From positions 1 to 39,781 of the forward strand of contig JAUILZ010000026.1 of assembly GCA_030432755.1 (NCBI GenBank): 39,781 bases of DNA, read 5' to 3'. This document shows positions 24,240-33,646 of this stretch, piece by piece. The number at the start of each line of letters is the position of its first letter. Positions within the stretch are counted from its first letter, which is position 1. The position numbers and the translations under genes are program-made. Origin of the DNA: Gammaproteobacteria bacterium. Lineage in GTDB: Bacteria > Pseudomonadota > Gammaproteobacteria > Arenicellales > Poriferihabitantaceae. The notes under the pieces are model-generated. The model had not been told where the DNA came from and searched no databases. It worked only from the letters and a program-made list of their open reading frames with translations.

Positions 24240-24927
24240 GGCTCGCCTCCCGCAGCAGCGTCCAGGAAGCGCCCGCCAGCACCGCCAGCGGGAGAATCAT
24301 CCAGTCCGGCGCGCCGGATTCCAGCAGCACGATGGCAATCACGCCCGATAGCAGCCACGCCGGTAACTGGCGACCATTGCCGCGCGCGAACAGCATCAGC
24401 ATCGTGGCCATGACCAGCGGACCGGCGAAGCGCAGGCTTTCGGTATTGACCACGGCAAGGTGACTCGCGGCGAGAAAACCCGCCATGGTGGACAGTATCC
24501 AGCTCACCAGCAGCGCGAGTCCGAAACCCGTCAGGTAGCCGAGCTTTTCCATGGGCCGGTCGAGGCGCAGCGTGGATACCACCGCGGGGTCGGTGAGCAG
24601 CGCGAGCCAGAGCATGCGCCGGCCGAGGGAATGCCCGTCCAGGTGATGGGTCATGGACATACCGAGAAGAATGTTGCGCGTGCTCACGAGAAACACCGAC
24701 AGCAGGATGGTGAAGAGCGGCAGCGGCGCCACCCAGAACTCGAGCGCGGCGAACTGCGCGGACGCGCTGAACACCGTCGCGCTCATCAGCAGCGCCTGCC
24801 AGTGGGTAATACCGGCAGCCGCGGCCGCGGCGCCGAACAGCAGGCCGAAGAGGAAGGTGGAGACGAAAAATCCACGCGAGGCCATGGCGCCTAGCCAGGC
24901 GCTCTTCTGCAGGGTAATCGCGGTCAT
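24229..24927 (-). CDS. azlC: AzlC-family branched-chain amino-acid permease subunit
   Basis: A 232-residue inner-membrane protein with about six to seven helices. Family features: the glycine/alanine-rich first helices (FLFGLLFGAAAAAAGITHWQALLMSATVFSASAQFA), the conserved STRNILLGMSM near 83-93 and a later TDPAVVSTLR. AzlC and AzlD together export branched-chain or related amino acids. Read from the minus strand, azlC precedes azlD with an eleven-base overlap. The upstream gap (24928-25039) separates it from the acyl-CoA synthetase gene whose end lies beyond. Start is ATG at 24927. Substrate not determined by sequence; no Lrp-type regulator is adjacent. Confidence 0.88.
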   Translation of the reverse strand: MTAITLQKSAWLGAMASRGFFVSTFLFGLLFGAAAAAAGITHWQALLMSATVFSASAQFAALEFWVAPLPLFTILLSVFLVSTRNILLGMSMTHHLDGHSLGRRMLWLALLTDPAVVSTLRLDRPMEKLGYLTGFGLALLVSWILSTMAGFLAASHLAVVNTESLRFAGPLVMATMLMLFARGNGRQLPAWLLSGVIAIVLLESGAPDWMILPLAVLAGASWTLLREASRAR

Positions 24928-25039
24928 CGAATTGGTGACCCGGGAGCCATCACGACGCCAACCAGGCCTATACGAAGCGGGAGAGTTTAATCAGGAGGCT
25001 GGAGTGTACATGGAGTGCATGAGGGATTTACGAATGACG

Positions 25040-26905
25040 CTAGTGACCCTCGTACATCTCCTCGATGGCCTCGTTGAACCGCTCGCGCAATACCGGGCGC
25101 TTTGCCTTGAGGGTGGGCGTCAGCGCGCCGCCCTCCACTGTCCAGGGCTCCGCCGTAAGGGTCACGCGATGGATGTCGGCGTAGCCGGGAAATTCATGAA
25201 GCAGTTCCGCCACCCTGGCGATCGCCCACTCTTGTGCCCGCTCTCCCTTCAATGTTTCATCGTCCACTCTACCGGGTACCGCCGTACCCACCTCGCGGCG
25301 CCATGCCTCGGGGTCAACAACGGCAACCAGCGACAGGAAGGGGCGCCCCTCCCCCACCACCATGCATTGTTCGAACACCGGGTCGTCACAGATCGCGGAC
25401 TCCATGTCCGCCGGCGGCACTTTCTCCCCGGTGGCGAGGACGATGATTTCCTTGATCCGGCCGGTGATGCTGATAAAGCCGTCGCCGTCGATGGCGGCGA
25501 CGTCCCCCGTTTTCAGCCAGCCGTCGTCCGTCATCGTCTCCGCGGTGGCTTCCGGATTGTTCCAGTAGCCGAGCATTACCCCCGGGCCCCTGGCCTGCAG
25601 TTCGCCGTCCGGGGCCACGCGGATCTCCGTGCCGATCATCGGCAGGCCGATGGATTCCGGCTTGTTGTGTTTCAGCGTATTGACGCTCAGCACCGGGCTC
25701 GACTCGGTCAGTCCGTATCCCTGCAGGATATCGACGCCGAGGGCGATGAACACCCGCGAGATGCGCGGCGCCAGCGGCGCGCCGCCGCTCACGACCGCGC
25801 GCAGGCGGCCGCCGAAACGCGCGCGCACCTTGCGCCCGACGAGCCGGTCCAGCAGCGGATAGAACCACTGGCGGGAAGTTGTGCGCCCCCGGCCCTGGCG
25901 CGCCTCGAAGCGCTCCCAGCCCGTCTCGACCGCGCGTTCGAAAAGCCAGCGGCGAAACGCGGGACCTTCCGCGAGACCGGAACGGATGCGGCTGTAGGCG
26001 CGCTCGAAGACCCGTGGCACCGTGATCAGGATCGTGGGCCGGATCGTCGCCATGTCCTCCAGCAGTTCCGGGATCGAGCGGTTGAACGCCACGCTGGATC
26101 CGGCAAGCACGTTCAGGTAGCAGCCGATGGTGCGCTCGAACATGTGCGACAGCGGGAGGAACGACAGCATCCGGTCCGTGGGCAGCACCGCAAAGCTCCG
26201 GAGGCCCGCATGGGCGTTGCCGAGGATGTTGGCATGGGACAGCATGACGCCCTTGGGCTTGCCCGTGGTGCCCGAGGTAAAGACGATGGTGGCGAGATCG
26301 TCAGGGGAAATCGTTGCTTCCTCGGGCGCAGCGACGCCCTGCTCCAGCCAGTCCTCCAACGCGATAACGCGATCGTCCGGGCCTCCATCCCCGTCGGCGC
26401 CGCCGGACAACAACACGACGCGTTTCAGCGGATCGTTCGCCGCCAGCTCCGGTTGCAGTTCGCGCCATACCGCGGCGGATTCCACCAGCAGCACGCGCGC
26501 CCCGGTCTGGCCGATGATGTAGGCGATGTTGTCGTCCCGGTCCTCGGCGAACACCGGCACCACCACCAGGCCGCCCGTCATCGCGCCCTGGTCGAACAGC
26601 ACCCATTCCACGCAGTTTCGTAGCCGGATCGCAACGCGTTCTCCGGCCGCCAGTCCCTCAGCGGCGAAAGCGGCCTGCCAGCGCCGGATACCATTGCCGA
26701 CTTCGCCCCACGTCCATTCGCGCCAGTCGCTGCCTGTCCACTGAAGGTAGGCGGGTGAATCGGCCGAGCGCCGCAACCTTTCGGTGAAAGCCGCCGGCAG
26801 TGTTCCCACCGCCGCGGCGTCGATAACATCGAGGGATTCCGTTGCGCCGGCGAGGGCGTCTTCGGGCCAGGTGTCCGCATACTGGTAGTCATCAGTCGTC
26901 ATCAT
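25040..26905 (-). CDS. Long-chain fatty-acid--CoA ligase (AMP-binding)
   Basis: An acyl-activating enzyme of about 621 residues that joins fatty acids to CoA using ATP. The AMP-binding motif FTSGTTGKPKGVMLSHANI and the following DRMLSFLPLSHMFERT are clear. A middle motif GYGLTESSPVLS and the final LKTGDVAAIDGDGFISITGRIKEIIVLATGEKVPP with catalytic K region complete the adenylation domain. Similarity is to the plant/bacterial long-chain (ACSL/FAA-like) group with an N-terminal extra domain rather than E. coli FadD. It overlaps the fadE gene upstream by 14 bases (ATG at 26905 chosen; ATG at 26902 also possible), so activation and first oxidation are made from one message. Confidence 0.93.
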   Translation of the reverse strand: MMTTDDYQYADTWPEDALAGATESLDVIDAAAVGTLPAAFTERLRRSADSPAYLQWTGSDWREWTWGEVGNGIRRWQAAFAAEGLAAGERVAIRLRNCVEWVLFDQGAMTGGLVVVPVFAEDRDDNIAYIIGQTGARVLLVESAAVWRELQPELAANDPLKRVVLLSGGADGDGGPDDRVIALEDWLEQGVAAPEEATISPDDLATIVFTSGTTGKPKGVMLSHANILGNAHAGLRSFAVLPTDRMLSFLPLSHMFERTIGCYLNVLAGSSVAFNRSIPELLEDMATIRPTILITVPRVFERAYSRIRSGLAEGPAFRRWLFERAVETGWERFEARQGRGRTTSRQWFYPLLDRLVGRKVRARFGGRLRAVVSGGAPLAPRISRVFIALGVDILQGYGLTESSPVLSVNTLKHNKPESIGLPMIGTEIRVAPDGELQARGPGVMLGYWNNPEATAETMTDDGWLKTGDVAAIDGDGFISITGRIKEIIVLATGEKVPPADMESAICDDPVFEQCMVVGEGRPFLSLVAVVDPEAWRREVGTAVPGRVDDETLKGERAQEWAIARVAELLHEFPGYADIHRVTLTAEPWTVEGGALTPTLKAKRPVLRERFNEAIEEMYEGH

Positions 26906-29348
26906 CCGTCTCGTACTCCCTGTCCTGGCAAGCCACGCTCTCCGGCGCGAAATCATCCACCGCGATCACCGCAGCCACGGCCGATCGCCAGCGTCGCAGC
27001 AGGTCAGCCTCACGCTCATTGACATCGCCATCCGCGATACGTTCAGCCAGCCAGGCCTCCCAGCCGAGCACGCCGCCCGCATCGTGGCCGGCCTTCTTCA
27101 GGCGCTTCCTCAGATCGGTGGATTCGATGGCCAGCGCGAGCGCGCTTTCGAGCTGCGCGGTGGGTTCCGCCGGGTCATCGGAGGTATAGATATCCTCGGT
27201 CAGCCGGTCGCGGATTTCTCCGGGCGTCTGCAATAGCCTGGCGACCCGCCGGGAAAGTTCATCGCCGGGATAGCGCAGGTAGCGCCCGGTGGGAAACACC
27301 GCTATGCGCAGCAGCGGCCCGAGGTAGCGCACCGGGAAATTACGCAGGATGCCGTCCAGCGCCTCCTGGGCCTGGTGGAGCGCATACTGGCAGGACCAGT
27401 CGAGCAGGGGTTGCTCCGCGGGGTCTTCACCGTTGTCGCAAAAGCGCTTCAATGCCGCGGAGGCGAGATAGAGATTGGACAGTGCATCGGCGAAACGTCC
27501 CGACAACATCTCGCGGCGTTTGAGGTCGCCTCCGAGGGATACAAGCGCGAGGTCGGCGAGCCAGGCGAACGACGCGCTCAGGTGCTCCACTTGTCCGCTG
27601 TAACGGCGAACGGCACCGGCGCCGAATCCCTTGCCGAGCCATCCCCGGCTGAGGCCCAGAACGAAGGCGCGCATCTTGCTTTCGAGGACATGGCCGACGT
27701 GACCGCGGAGCGCCTCGTCAAATGCTTCCAGCCCCGCCTCCCGGTCAGGATCGGACACCGCGCGCATCTCGTCCAGCAGGAAGGGATGGCAGCGCAGAGC
27801 GCCCTGGCCGAAGATGATCAGGCTGCGCGTGAGAATGTTCGCGCCCTCCACGGTGATGCCGATGGGAATCTGCTGATACGCACTGGCGAGCGTATTGGAC
27901 GGCCCCGTGCAGATCGCCTTGCCACCGTGGAGGTCCATGGCATCGTTCAGCACCATGCGCGACAGATCGGTGCATTGCTGCTTGACGATGGCCGACAGCA
28001 CGGCGGGTTTCTCGCCTTCGCCCAGCGCGCCCGCCATCACGACCCGTCCGGCGTCCAGCAGGTAGGTCAGCCCACCGATTCTCGCGAGGCACTCCCCGAT
28101 TCCTTCGAAGCGGCCGATCTCGATGCCGAACTGCTCACGCACCCGCGCATAGGCGCCGGAGGCGCGCGTCGCCAGTTTCGCGGTACCGGCAGCGGCGGCG
28201 GGCAACGAGATGCCGCGGCCGGCGGCGAGGGACTCCATCAGCATGCGCCATCCCTGGCCGACCTGTTCGCGGCCGCCGATCACCCAGTCCAGCGGCACGA
28301 ACACGTCCTTGCCCTGGTTCGGACCGTTCTGGAACGCGGCGTTCAGCGGCAGGTGGCGGTTGCCGATGCTGATACCCGGGGTATCCGCGGGGATCAGCAC
28401 GCAGGTGATGCCGAGGTCCTCTTCCTCGCCGAGCAGGCCATCCGGATCGCGGGTGCGGAACGCGAGGCCGATAAGCGTGGCCACCGGGCCGAGGGTGATA
28501 TAGCGCTTGTCCCAGTTAACGCGAAAGCCCAGCACATCTTCGCCTTCGTGGGTACCGCGGCAGACGATGCCGGTGTCGGGCATGCCCGCGGCGTCGGAGC
28601 CCGCCCAGGGGCCCGTGAGGGCGAAGCAGGGAATCTCCGCGCCGCTCGCCAGGCGCGGCAGGTAATGCGCCTTCTGCTCCTGCGTGCCATAGTGGAACAG
28701 CAGTTCCGCGGGGCCGAGGGAATTGGGCACCATCACGGTCACCGCCGTGGTGGCGCTGCGGCTCGCGAGTTTCTGCACGATGCAGGACTGCGCGAAGGGG
28801 GAAAAGCCGAGGCCGCCGTACTCCGGCGAGGCATTGATGCCAAAGAATCCCTGTTCGCGGATGTAGTGCCAGGTCGCGGGTGACAGGTCGCCTCGCCGAT
28901 GGCTGATATCCCAGTCGTCACTGAGCGCGCAGAGTTCCTCCACCGGCCCCTCGACAAATTCCCTTTCCTCCTGCGAGAGACGCGGCTTCGGCAGGGACAT
29001 GAGCCGCTCCCATCGCGGCTTGCCGCTGAAGAGTTCTCCCTCCCACCAGGTGGTGCCGGCATCGATCGCTGCCTGCTCGGTGGGTGAGATCGGGGGCATC
29101 AGTTCGCGCATGCGCTCGAACGCGGGCGCGCTGATCAGGCGTCGGCGGGCGTCGGGAAGGAAGTAGAGAAACGCGGCCAGCGCCGCGAAGATCACCAGCG
29201 TCAACAGTGAAAGCCACCAGCTGGTCGCGCCCGACAGAAACCCGAACAGCATGGCGACGGCGCCGACGATCAGCCAGGTGCGCAGGGACATGTCCAGTGT
29301 CACGAAGGCGATGCTGAGCAGGATCAGCAGGACGAAGTAGGCGATCAT
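26892..29348 (-). CDS. fadE: FadE-type acyl-CoA dehydrogenase
   Basis: An 818-residue flavoprotein for the first step of fatty-acid beta-oxidation; the size matches the large E. coli FadE (814). Three hydrophobic segments occupy residues 1-64. The dehydrogenase core runs from LCALSDDWDISHRRGDLS through GFFGINASPEYGGLGFSP, FALTGPWAGSDAAGMP, and MDLHGGKAICTGPSNTL; the catalytic Glu is in GITVEGANILTRSL, the FadE signature. The C-terminal domain of FadE follows. It is upstream of and overlaps the ligase gene on the same strand. The ATG at 29348 starts a membrane segment directly, as in E. coli FadE. Confidence 0.95.
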   Translation of the reverse strand: MIAYFVLLILLSIAFVTLDMSLRTWLIVGAVAMLFGFLSGATSWWLSLLTLVIFAALAAFLYFLPDARRRLISAPAFERMRELMPPISPTEQAAIDAGTTWWEGELFSGKPRWERLMSLPKPRLSQEEREFVEGPVEELCALSDDWDISHRRGDLSPATWHYIREQGFFGINASPEYGGLGFSPFAQSCIVQKLASRSATTAVTVMVPNSLGPAELLFHYGTQEQKAHYLPRLASGAEIPCFALTGPWAGSDAAGMPDTGIVCRGTHEGEDVLGFRVNWDKRYITLGPVATLIGLAFRTRDPDGLLGEEEDLGITCVLIPADTPGISIGNRHLPLNAAFQNGPNQGKDVFVPLDWVIGGREQVGQGWRMLMESLAAGRGISLPAAAAGTAKLATRASGAYARVREQFGIEIGRFEGIGECLARIGGLTYLLDAGRVVMAGALGEGEKPAVLSAIVKQQCTDLSRMVLNDAMDLHGGKAICTGPSNTLASAYQQIPIGITVEGANILTRSLIIFGQGALRCHPFLLDEMRAVSDPDREAGLEAFDEALRGHVGHVLESKMRAFVLGLSRGWLGKGFGAGAVRRYSGQVEHLSASFAWLADLALVSLGGDLKRREMLSGRFADALSNLYLASAALKRFCDNGEDPAEQPLLDWSCQYALHQAQEALDGILRNFPVRYLGPLLRIAVFPTGRYLRYPGDELSRRVARLLQTPGEIRDRLTEDIYTSDDPAEPTAQLESALALAIESTDLRKRLKKAGHDAGGVLGWEAWLAERIADGDVNEREADLLRRWRSAVAAVIAVDDFAPESVACQDREYETDDDD

Positions 29349-29453
29349 GGCGATGTCCTCCAGGTTCGATGCCCCCGGGCTGGAGCATTATCCCACGGGC
29401 ATGGGCGGCGCGCGGCTATGCTGGCTACGTGGCCCGGCGCCGGGCTGTCGGCT

Positions 29454-30098
29454 TCAGATACGGGCAAGACGACCCGCCACCGCCTGGTACTTGCGGCGCT
29501 GGAACAGGAGATGCCAGCGCCTGCCGCCGAGCTGGTGCCAGAGATAGGCCGCGCGGATTCCGGCAAACAGCGCGCTGCGTACCCGGTGCACCACCGCCGG
29601 GTTGGACAGCCTGCCCTCCGATCCCTGCACCATGATGCGCGGCGTCAGGGTGCTGATGGTGCGGGAGTAGAGCGCGGCAAGTGATTCGTACAGCGCCTCG
29701 AGGTTCTCATCGCTGTCGTCCACCAGCTCATCCGCGCGCAGGAAGCGGCCGGCGAGTTCGGACAACCCCTCGTGGATCGATTCGGAGACGCTGTCCATCG
29801 ACGGCAGGCGTAGTGCGATCTGGTGCATCGAAACCGCGTACTGGAACATCGCGCGCGAGGCATCCCCGGCGCGCCCGCCCACCAGGTTGGCAAGGGAGCC
29901 GCAGCCGAGACGGAGATCATCCAGCGAACCGAACACCTCGTTCACGGAATCCGCATCGACCCGCAGGACGCTGACCGCGGACGCCGCCAGTGCGCTCTCG
30001 TCGTGGTCATCGCGAGTTGCGAGTTGATGCACGAGAGCGGTGGACTGGAACAGCCCCGCGAGCGCGAGGACCTGGTCTCTGGTGGGGTTCTGGAACAT
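29454..30098 (-). CDS. hflD: HflD homologue, lysogenisation regulator (YcfC)
   Basis: A 214-residue helical protein of the HflD/YcfC family, associated with the membrane and known in E. coli for binding lambda CII protein. Family features: RDQVLALAGLFQSTALVHQLA at the N-terminus, the FGSLDDLRLGCGSLANLV block near 84-101, and ADELVDDSDENLEALYESLAALYSRTISTLTPRIMVQGSEGRLSN in the later part. Start is ATG at 30098 with AAGG just upstream; the longer frame extending to 30272 overlaps the upstream peptidase gene and has no family content. In E. coli hflD sits between mnmA and purB; here it follows the S9 peptidase gene by 22 bases and neither neighbour is present. Confidence 0.9.
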   Translation of the reverse strand: MFQNPTRDQVLALAGLFQSTALVHQLATRDDHDESALAASAVSVLRVDADSVNEVFGSLDDLRLGCGSLANLVGGRAGDASRAMFQYAVSMHQIALRLPSMDSVSESIHEGLSELAGRFLRADELVDDSDENLEALYESLAALYSRTISTLTPRIMVQGSEGRLSNPAVVHRVRSALFAGIRAAYLWHQLGGRRWHLLFQRRKYQAVAGRLARI

Positions 30099-30120
30099 GC
30101 CTTGGAAAAGCCTGGACGCT

Positions 30121-32097
30121 TTATCGGGCGCCGCCGGAATCGGTCGCGCGCAGAATTTCCTGATAGAACATGGTTTCCCTTTCGAGCGAATCAACCCGGG
30201 TCGCCGCCTGGCGGAAGCCATGTCCTTCGCCAGCGTATTCATGATAGGCGTGGGGAATGCCGCGTTTCTCAAGCAGCGCCACGACCTCGCGCGACACCGC
30301 GGGCGGAACCACCTTGTCCTCGAGCCCCTGGAACAGGATCAGGGGCGTTCGCAGCCGGTCGATCTCGTGCACCGGGGAACGGGCGTGATACCGGCTGTCC
30401 GGCTGGCGCGCCCGTTCCGGGTCGAAGTCTTCGCCGACCAGGCGATCGGTATAGCGGCTCTCGAACTTGTGGGTGATCTCGGCGAGGGTCACGAGGTTGC
30501 CGATGCCATAGTAGCAGGCGCCGCCGGCGAACCGGTCGGGATAACGCGTCAGCGCGCGGAGCACCGCGTAACCGCCTGCGCTGCCGCCTCGGATGAACAC
30601 CGCGCGCGGGTCGATCCGGCCTGCCTCGGCGAGCGTGTCGATGCAGGCAATCACGTCGGCCACGTCCACCTCGCCCCAGCCGCCGATGAGGCGCTGACGG
30701 TAACGCCGACCATAGCCGGTGCTGCCGCGGTGATTCACGTCCAGCACCGCGAATCCGAGGGAGGCGAAGTACTGGCGCAGCGGATGGAATGCGGGGCTGG
30801 TGCGCGAGGTGGGTCCGCCATGCACCATCACCAGCAGTGGCGGGAGCGCGCCGGCGGGCCCCTCGTGATCGGGATGATACGGCGCGTAGTGATAGGCCCA
30901 GGCGGTCTCGCCATCCGCCGTATCGCAGGACAGTGAAGCAGGGCTGGCGTAACCGGAAGCCAGCAACGGCGCCGCGACGGGCCCCGCCGTCCTGGATTCG
31001 CTGAACGGGGAATCCAGCTGCAGGATGCGGGAAGGGCGGTCCTCGGGTGACGCCACCAGCAGCAATTGCCCGCCGGAGAGCGACAGCTGCGCGAGGACCG
31101 CATCGCGCAGAATCTCCCGCGCCGGCTGCGCGCCAGCGATGTCCACCGACAGCAGCCGGTCGCCGGCATGACCGGTGCAGACCGCCAGCAGGCGATCCGC
31201 GGACACCTGGCGCCAGCGCGCGTTGCCGAACACCCAGTGGGCCTCGCCGAATTCACCTTCCTCGCCGGTCAGGGCATGCAGCCTTCCACCGTCCGCGCAG
31301 ACCAGGTTGGACCAGTCGCTGTCCGGGCTGTCCATGGCGAATACCAGGCGCCCGTCGGAAAGGAATCCGGGCTGGCTGACGGTGGTCTCCGGCGCGTCGA
31401 CCACCACCTCGCTCTCGCCCAGCGACAGCGCGTCTCCTTCCACGACCGGCGCGCGCAGCAGGCGGCTGCGATCCCAGGGCATGTCCGGGTGGTTCCATTC
31501 CAGCCAGGCGAGCCATCGTCCGTCGGGAGAGACCGTCGGCGCGGCAATGAAATCGCTACCCATCGCCAGCACGCACGGACTCGCCTCACCCGCGCCGATG
31601 CGCACCGCGACGAGTTCGTTCCGGTTCTCGACGCCGTCCACCCTGGACTCCATGACAGCGATGACATGTCCGCCACGGGAAACCAGGTCGGCGAATCCCG
31701 CGACCCTGGAATCCGGCGGCGTGAGCGGCAGCGGCGTCGCTTCGGAAGCGCCGGCGTCATCCGGACCCAGTGGCTGCGTGTACAGCCGGCCATCGGCGTG
31801 ATTGTTGAAGACGAACCGGTCGCCATGCAGGCAGAAACAGCGGCCGCCATATTCATGCACCGGGGTGCGCAGGCTGAACGGCGCGGGTGTCAGGCAGCGG
31901 TCGGTGTGGCCGTCCCTGCGCATCAGCACGATGCGCCCGCCTTCGTCAGGCAATGCCTGGATCCAGTAGAGCCGGCCGTGCAGACTGAACGGATGCGCGG
32001 GCTCTGCCGGCAGATCAAAAAGCTGCGCGGGGCTGAATGGCGCCGGCCACAGGCCATAGGGAAGAACCTCTTCCGTTTTCCTCCCGGGCGACGTCAT
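30121..32097 (-). CDS. S9-family serine peptidase (prolyl oligopeptidase / acylaminoacyl peptidase type)
   Basis: A 658-residue cytoplasmic peptidase with an N-terminal propeller-like region (about 1-390) and a C-terminal alpha/beta-hydrolase domain. The catalytic triad is S506 (FIRGGSAGGYAV), D594 (GLEDKVVPP) and H626 (GEGHGFR). The H-G-G-P-T-S oxyanion motif occurs near 420. It cleaves short peptides, probably for intracellular turnover; substrates cannot be told. No signal peptide is seen. It begins with ATG at 32097, overlapping the DUF192 gene stop upstream by four bases (ATGA), so the two are translationally linked. Confidence 0.92.
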   Translation of the reverse strand: MTSPGRKTEEVLPYGLWPAPFSPAQLFDLPAEPAHPFSLHGRLYWIQALPDEGGRIVLMRRDGHTDRCLTPAPFSLRTPVHEYGGRCFCLHGDRFVFNNHADGRLYTQPLGPDDAGASEATPLPLTPPDSRVAGFADLVSRGGHVIAVMESRVDGVENRNELVAVRIGAGEASPCVLAMGSDFIAAPTVSPDGRWLAWLEWNHPDMPWDRSRLLRAPVVEGDALSLGESEVVVDAPETTVSQPGFLSDGRLVFAMDSPDSDWSNLVCADGGRLHALTGEEGEFGEAHWVFGNARWRQVSADRLLAVCTGHAGDRLLSVDIAGAQPAREILRDAVLAQLSLSGGQLLLVASPEDRPSRILQLDSPFSESRTAGPVAAPLLASGYASPASLSCDTADGETAWAYHYAPYHPDHEGPAGALPPLLVMVHGGPTSRTSPAFHPLRQYFASLGFAVLDVNHRGSTGYGRRYRQRLIGGWGEVDVADVIACIDTLAEAGRIDPRAVFIRGGSAGGYAVLRALTRYPDRFAGGACYYGIGNLVTLAEITHKFESRYTDRLVGEDFDPERARQPDSRYHARSPVHEIDRLRTPLILFQGLEDKVVPPAVSREVVALLEKRGIPHAYHEYAGEGHGFRQAATRVDSLERETMFYQEILRATDSGGAR

Positions 32098-32579
32098 GGA
32101 AACAGCAACCGGGTGGACTTCGCATCCAGCCCATGCCCGGCAAAGAAGCCGGCTGGCGCCTCCAGCGCATGCAGAAACGGCGCCCCGGGACCATACAGGG
32201 GGCGATGGTCGTCGCGATAGGTCGCCATCAGAAACATCTCTATCGCCTGCCCCCGGTCATCGAAAAACGCGATGTCCAGCGGCGCATGGACGTTCTGCAT
32301 GTGGAACTGCCCGCTCGCTGGCGCTGGATAACGAAACAGGATCAGGGTGGCGTCGATAACCGCGGGGCAGACATGCTGGAAGCCGCTGGCGCGTTCAAAA
32401 CCATCGTCCGCCACCAGTACGTCCAGCGCCAACTGCGTTCCCGCGCCGTCGTCCAGCAGGATGCGTTCGCGATGCATGCTGTCGATGCCACGCGTACTTT
32501 GCACGCAGTCCGAGGCCAGCGCATCCAGGCAGGCGGGCGCGAGGAGGAGCATGCCGGCGATTCGGTGGAGCCAGTTCAT
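32094..32579 (-). CDS. DUF192 family exported protein
   Basis: A 161-residue protein with a signal peptide (hydrophobic core roughly residues 6-18, probable cut after LDALA near 22) and a DUF192 domain after it. Visible family blocks: VADDGFERASGFQHV, FRYPAPASGQFHMQNVHAPLDIAFFDDRGQAI (conserved W/F-x-M-x-N-T-x-x-P-L-D-I) and the C-terminal APAGFFAGHGL. The family forms small beta-barrel proteins of unknown function in secreted or lipoprotein form. It is first of a probable minus-strand operon with the S9 peptidase and hflD, and divergent from the PPK2 gene with an AT-rich TATTATAA in between. Start is ATG at 32579; the longer frame upstream crosses the promoter region. Confidence 0.88.
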   Translation of the reverse strand: MNWLHRIAGMLLLAPACLDALASDCVQSTRGIDSMHRERILLDDGAGTQLALDVLVADDGFERASGFQHVCPAVIDATLILFRYPAPASGQFHMQNVHAPLDIAFFDDRGQAIEMFLMATYRDDHRPLYGPGAPFLHALEAPAGFFAGHGLDAKSTRLLFP

Positions 32580-32674
32580 GTTGATGGACGAGTTTGTCGG
32601 TGAATCACGCAGTGTCCGGCTGGAATCAGTGGACGTCCAATGTATTATAAGGAACCGCAATCGCCACACCACCC

Positions 32675-33562
32675 ATGCACCAGGAGTTCCCGGAACGCTT
32701 TCGCGTGCCCTGTGACGGCAGCTTTCGCGTCGCCGACGCCACGACTGCCCTCCCGGAAGACGATCACGACGACCCGAAACATCGCAGGCGCCTGAAGAAA
32801 CGCCTCGCGAAGGCCAATGACCGTCTCTACGACCTGCAACGCGTGCTCTACGCGGACAACCGCTATGCCCTGCTGCTGGTGTTCCAGGCGATGGATGCCG
32901 CCGGCAAGGACAGCACCATCCGCAAGGTCATGAGCGGGGTCAATCCCGCCGGCTGCCAGGTGTTCAGCTTCAAGCAGCCCTCCACGCTGGAACTCGATCA
33001 CGACTTTCTCTGGCGCACCAGCGCACGGATGCCGGAGCGCGGCCGCATCGGCATCTTCAATCGCAGCTACTACGAGGAGGTACTGGTGGTCAGGGTGCAT
33101 CCGGAGTACCTGCAGGGCCAGCGCATACCGGGTAAAACCGGCGGCGAGGATTTCTGGCAGGCGCGCTTTCGCTCCATCCGTGACCAGGAACTGCATCTGG
33201 CCACCAACGGCACGGTGATTCTCAAGTTCTGGCTCAACGTCTCGCGCGAGGAACAGAAAAACCGATTCCTGGAACGTCTCGACAATCCGGAGAAGAACTG
33301 GAAGTTTTCCGCCGCCGATGTCAACGAACGCCAGCACTGGCCCGCGTACATGGCCTGTTACGAGGAGATGCTCAACGAGACCTCCCGCCCACACGCGCCC
33401 TGGTACGCGATCCCCGCGGACAACAAGCCCGCGATGCGGGTATTCGTGGCGGAAACCATCATCGAGACCCTGGAATCCCTGGATATCAGCTATCCCAGGC
33501 CGCCAGCGGAAGAATTCGAACATTTCGAAGAATACAGGGCGCGGCTCGAGGCGGAAGAATAG
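32675..33562 (+). CDS. PPK2-family polyphosphate kinase
   Basis: A 295-residue kinase that transfers phosphate between polyphosphate and nucleotides. The Walker A region FQAMDAAGKDSTIR (70-83) and lid/Walker B-like IGIFNRSYYEEVLVVRVHP (125-143) are intact, and the core FWLNVSREEQKNRFLERL fits the P-loop kinase fold. A helical N-terminal third rich in Lys/Arg (RRRLKKRLAKAND) precedes the domain, as in many one-domain PPK2 proteins that use AMP or ADP (class III-like or class I). Choice of class from these motifs is tentative. Start is ATG at 32675. The promoter region is shared with the divergent DUF192 gene. No ppx or ppk1 adjacent. Confidence 0.93.
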   Translation: MHQEFPERFRVPCDGSFRVADATTALPEDDHDDPKHRRRLKKRLAKANDRLYDLQRVLYADNRYALLLVFQAMDAAGKDSTIRKVMSGVNPAGCQVFSFKQPSTLELDHDFLWRTSARMPERGRIGIFNRSYYEEVLVVRVHPEYLQGQRIPGKTGGEDFWQARFRSIRDQELHLATNGTVILKFWLNVSREEQKNRFLERLDNPEKNWKFSAADVNERQHWPAYMACYEEMLNETSRPHAPWYAIPADNKPAMRVFVAETIIETLESLDISYPRPPAEEFEHFEEYRARLEAEE

Positions 33563-33646
33563 AAGACACAACACGCGTTCGCGGCGCGCGCCCGGCGCAG
33601 GCAGTCCGGCGCGTCAACCGGAAGACGCAACGGCATCCTGCTCGCC

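Noticed and set aside
24653..26623. 656-codon plus-strand frame opposite azlC and the acyl-CoA ligase
   Set aside because: It spans two minus-strand genes and the gap between them; no domain could be seen.
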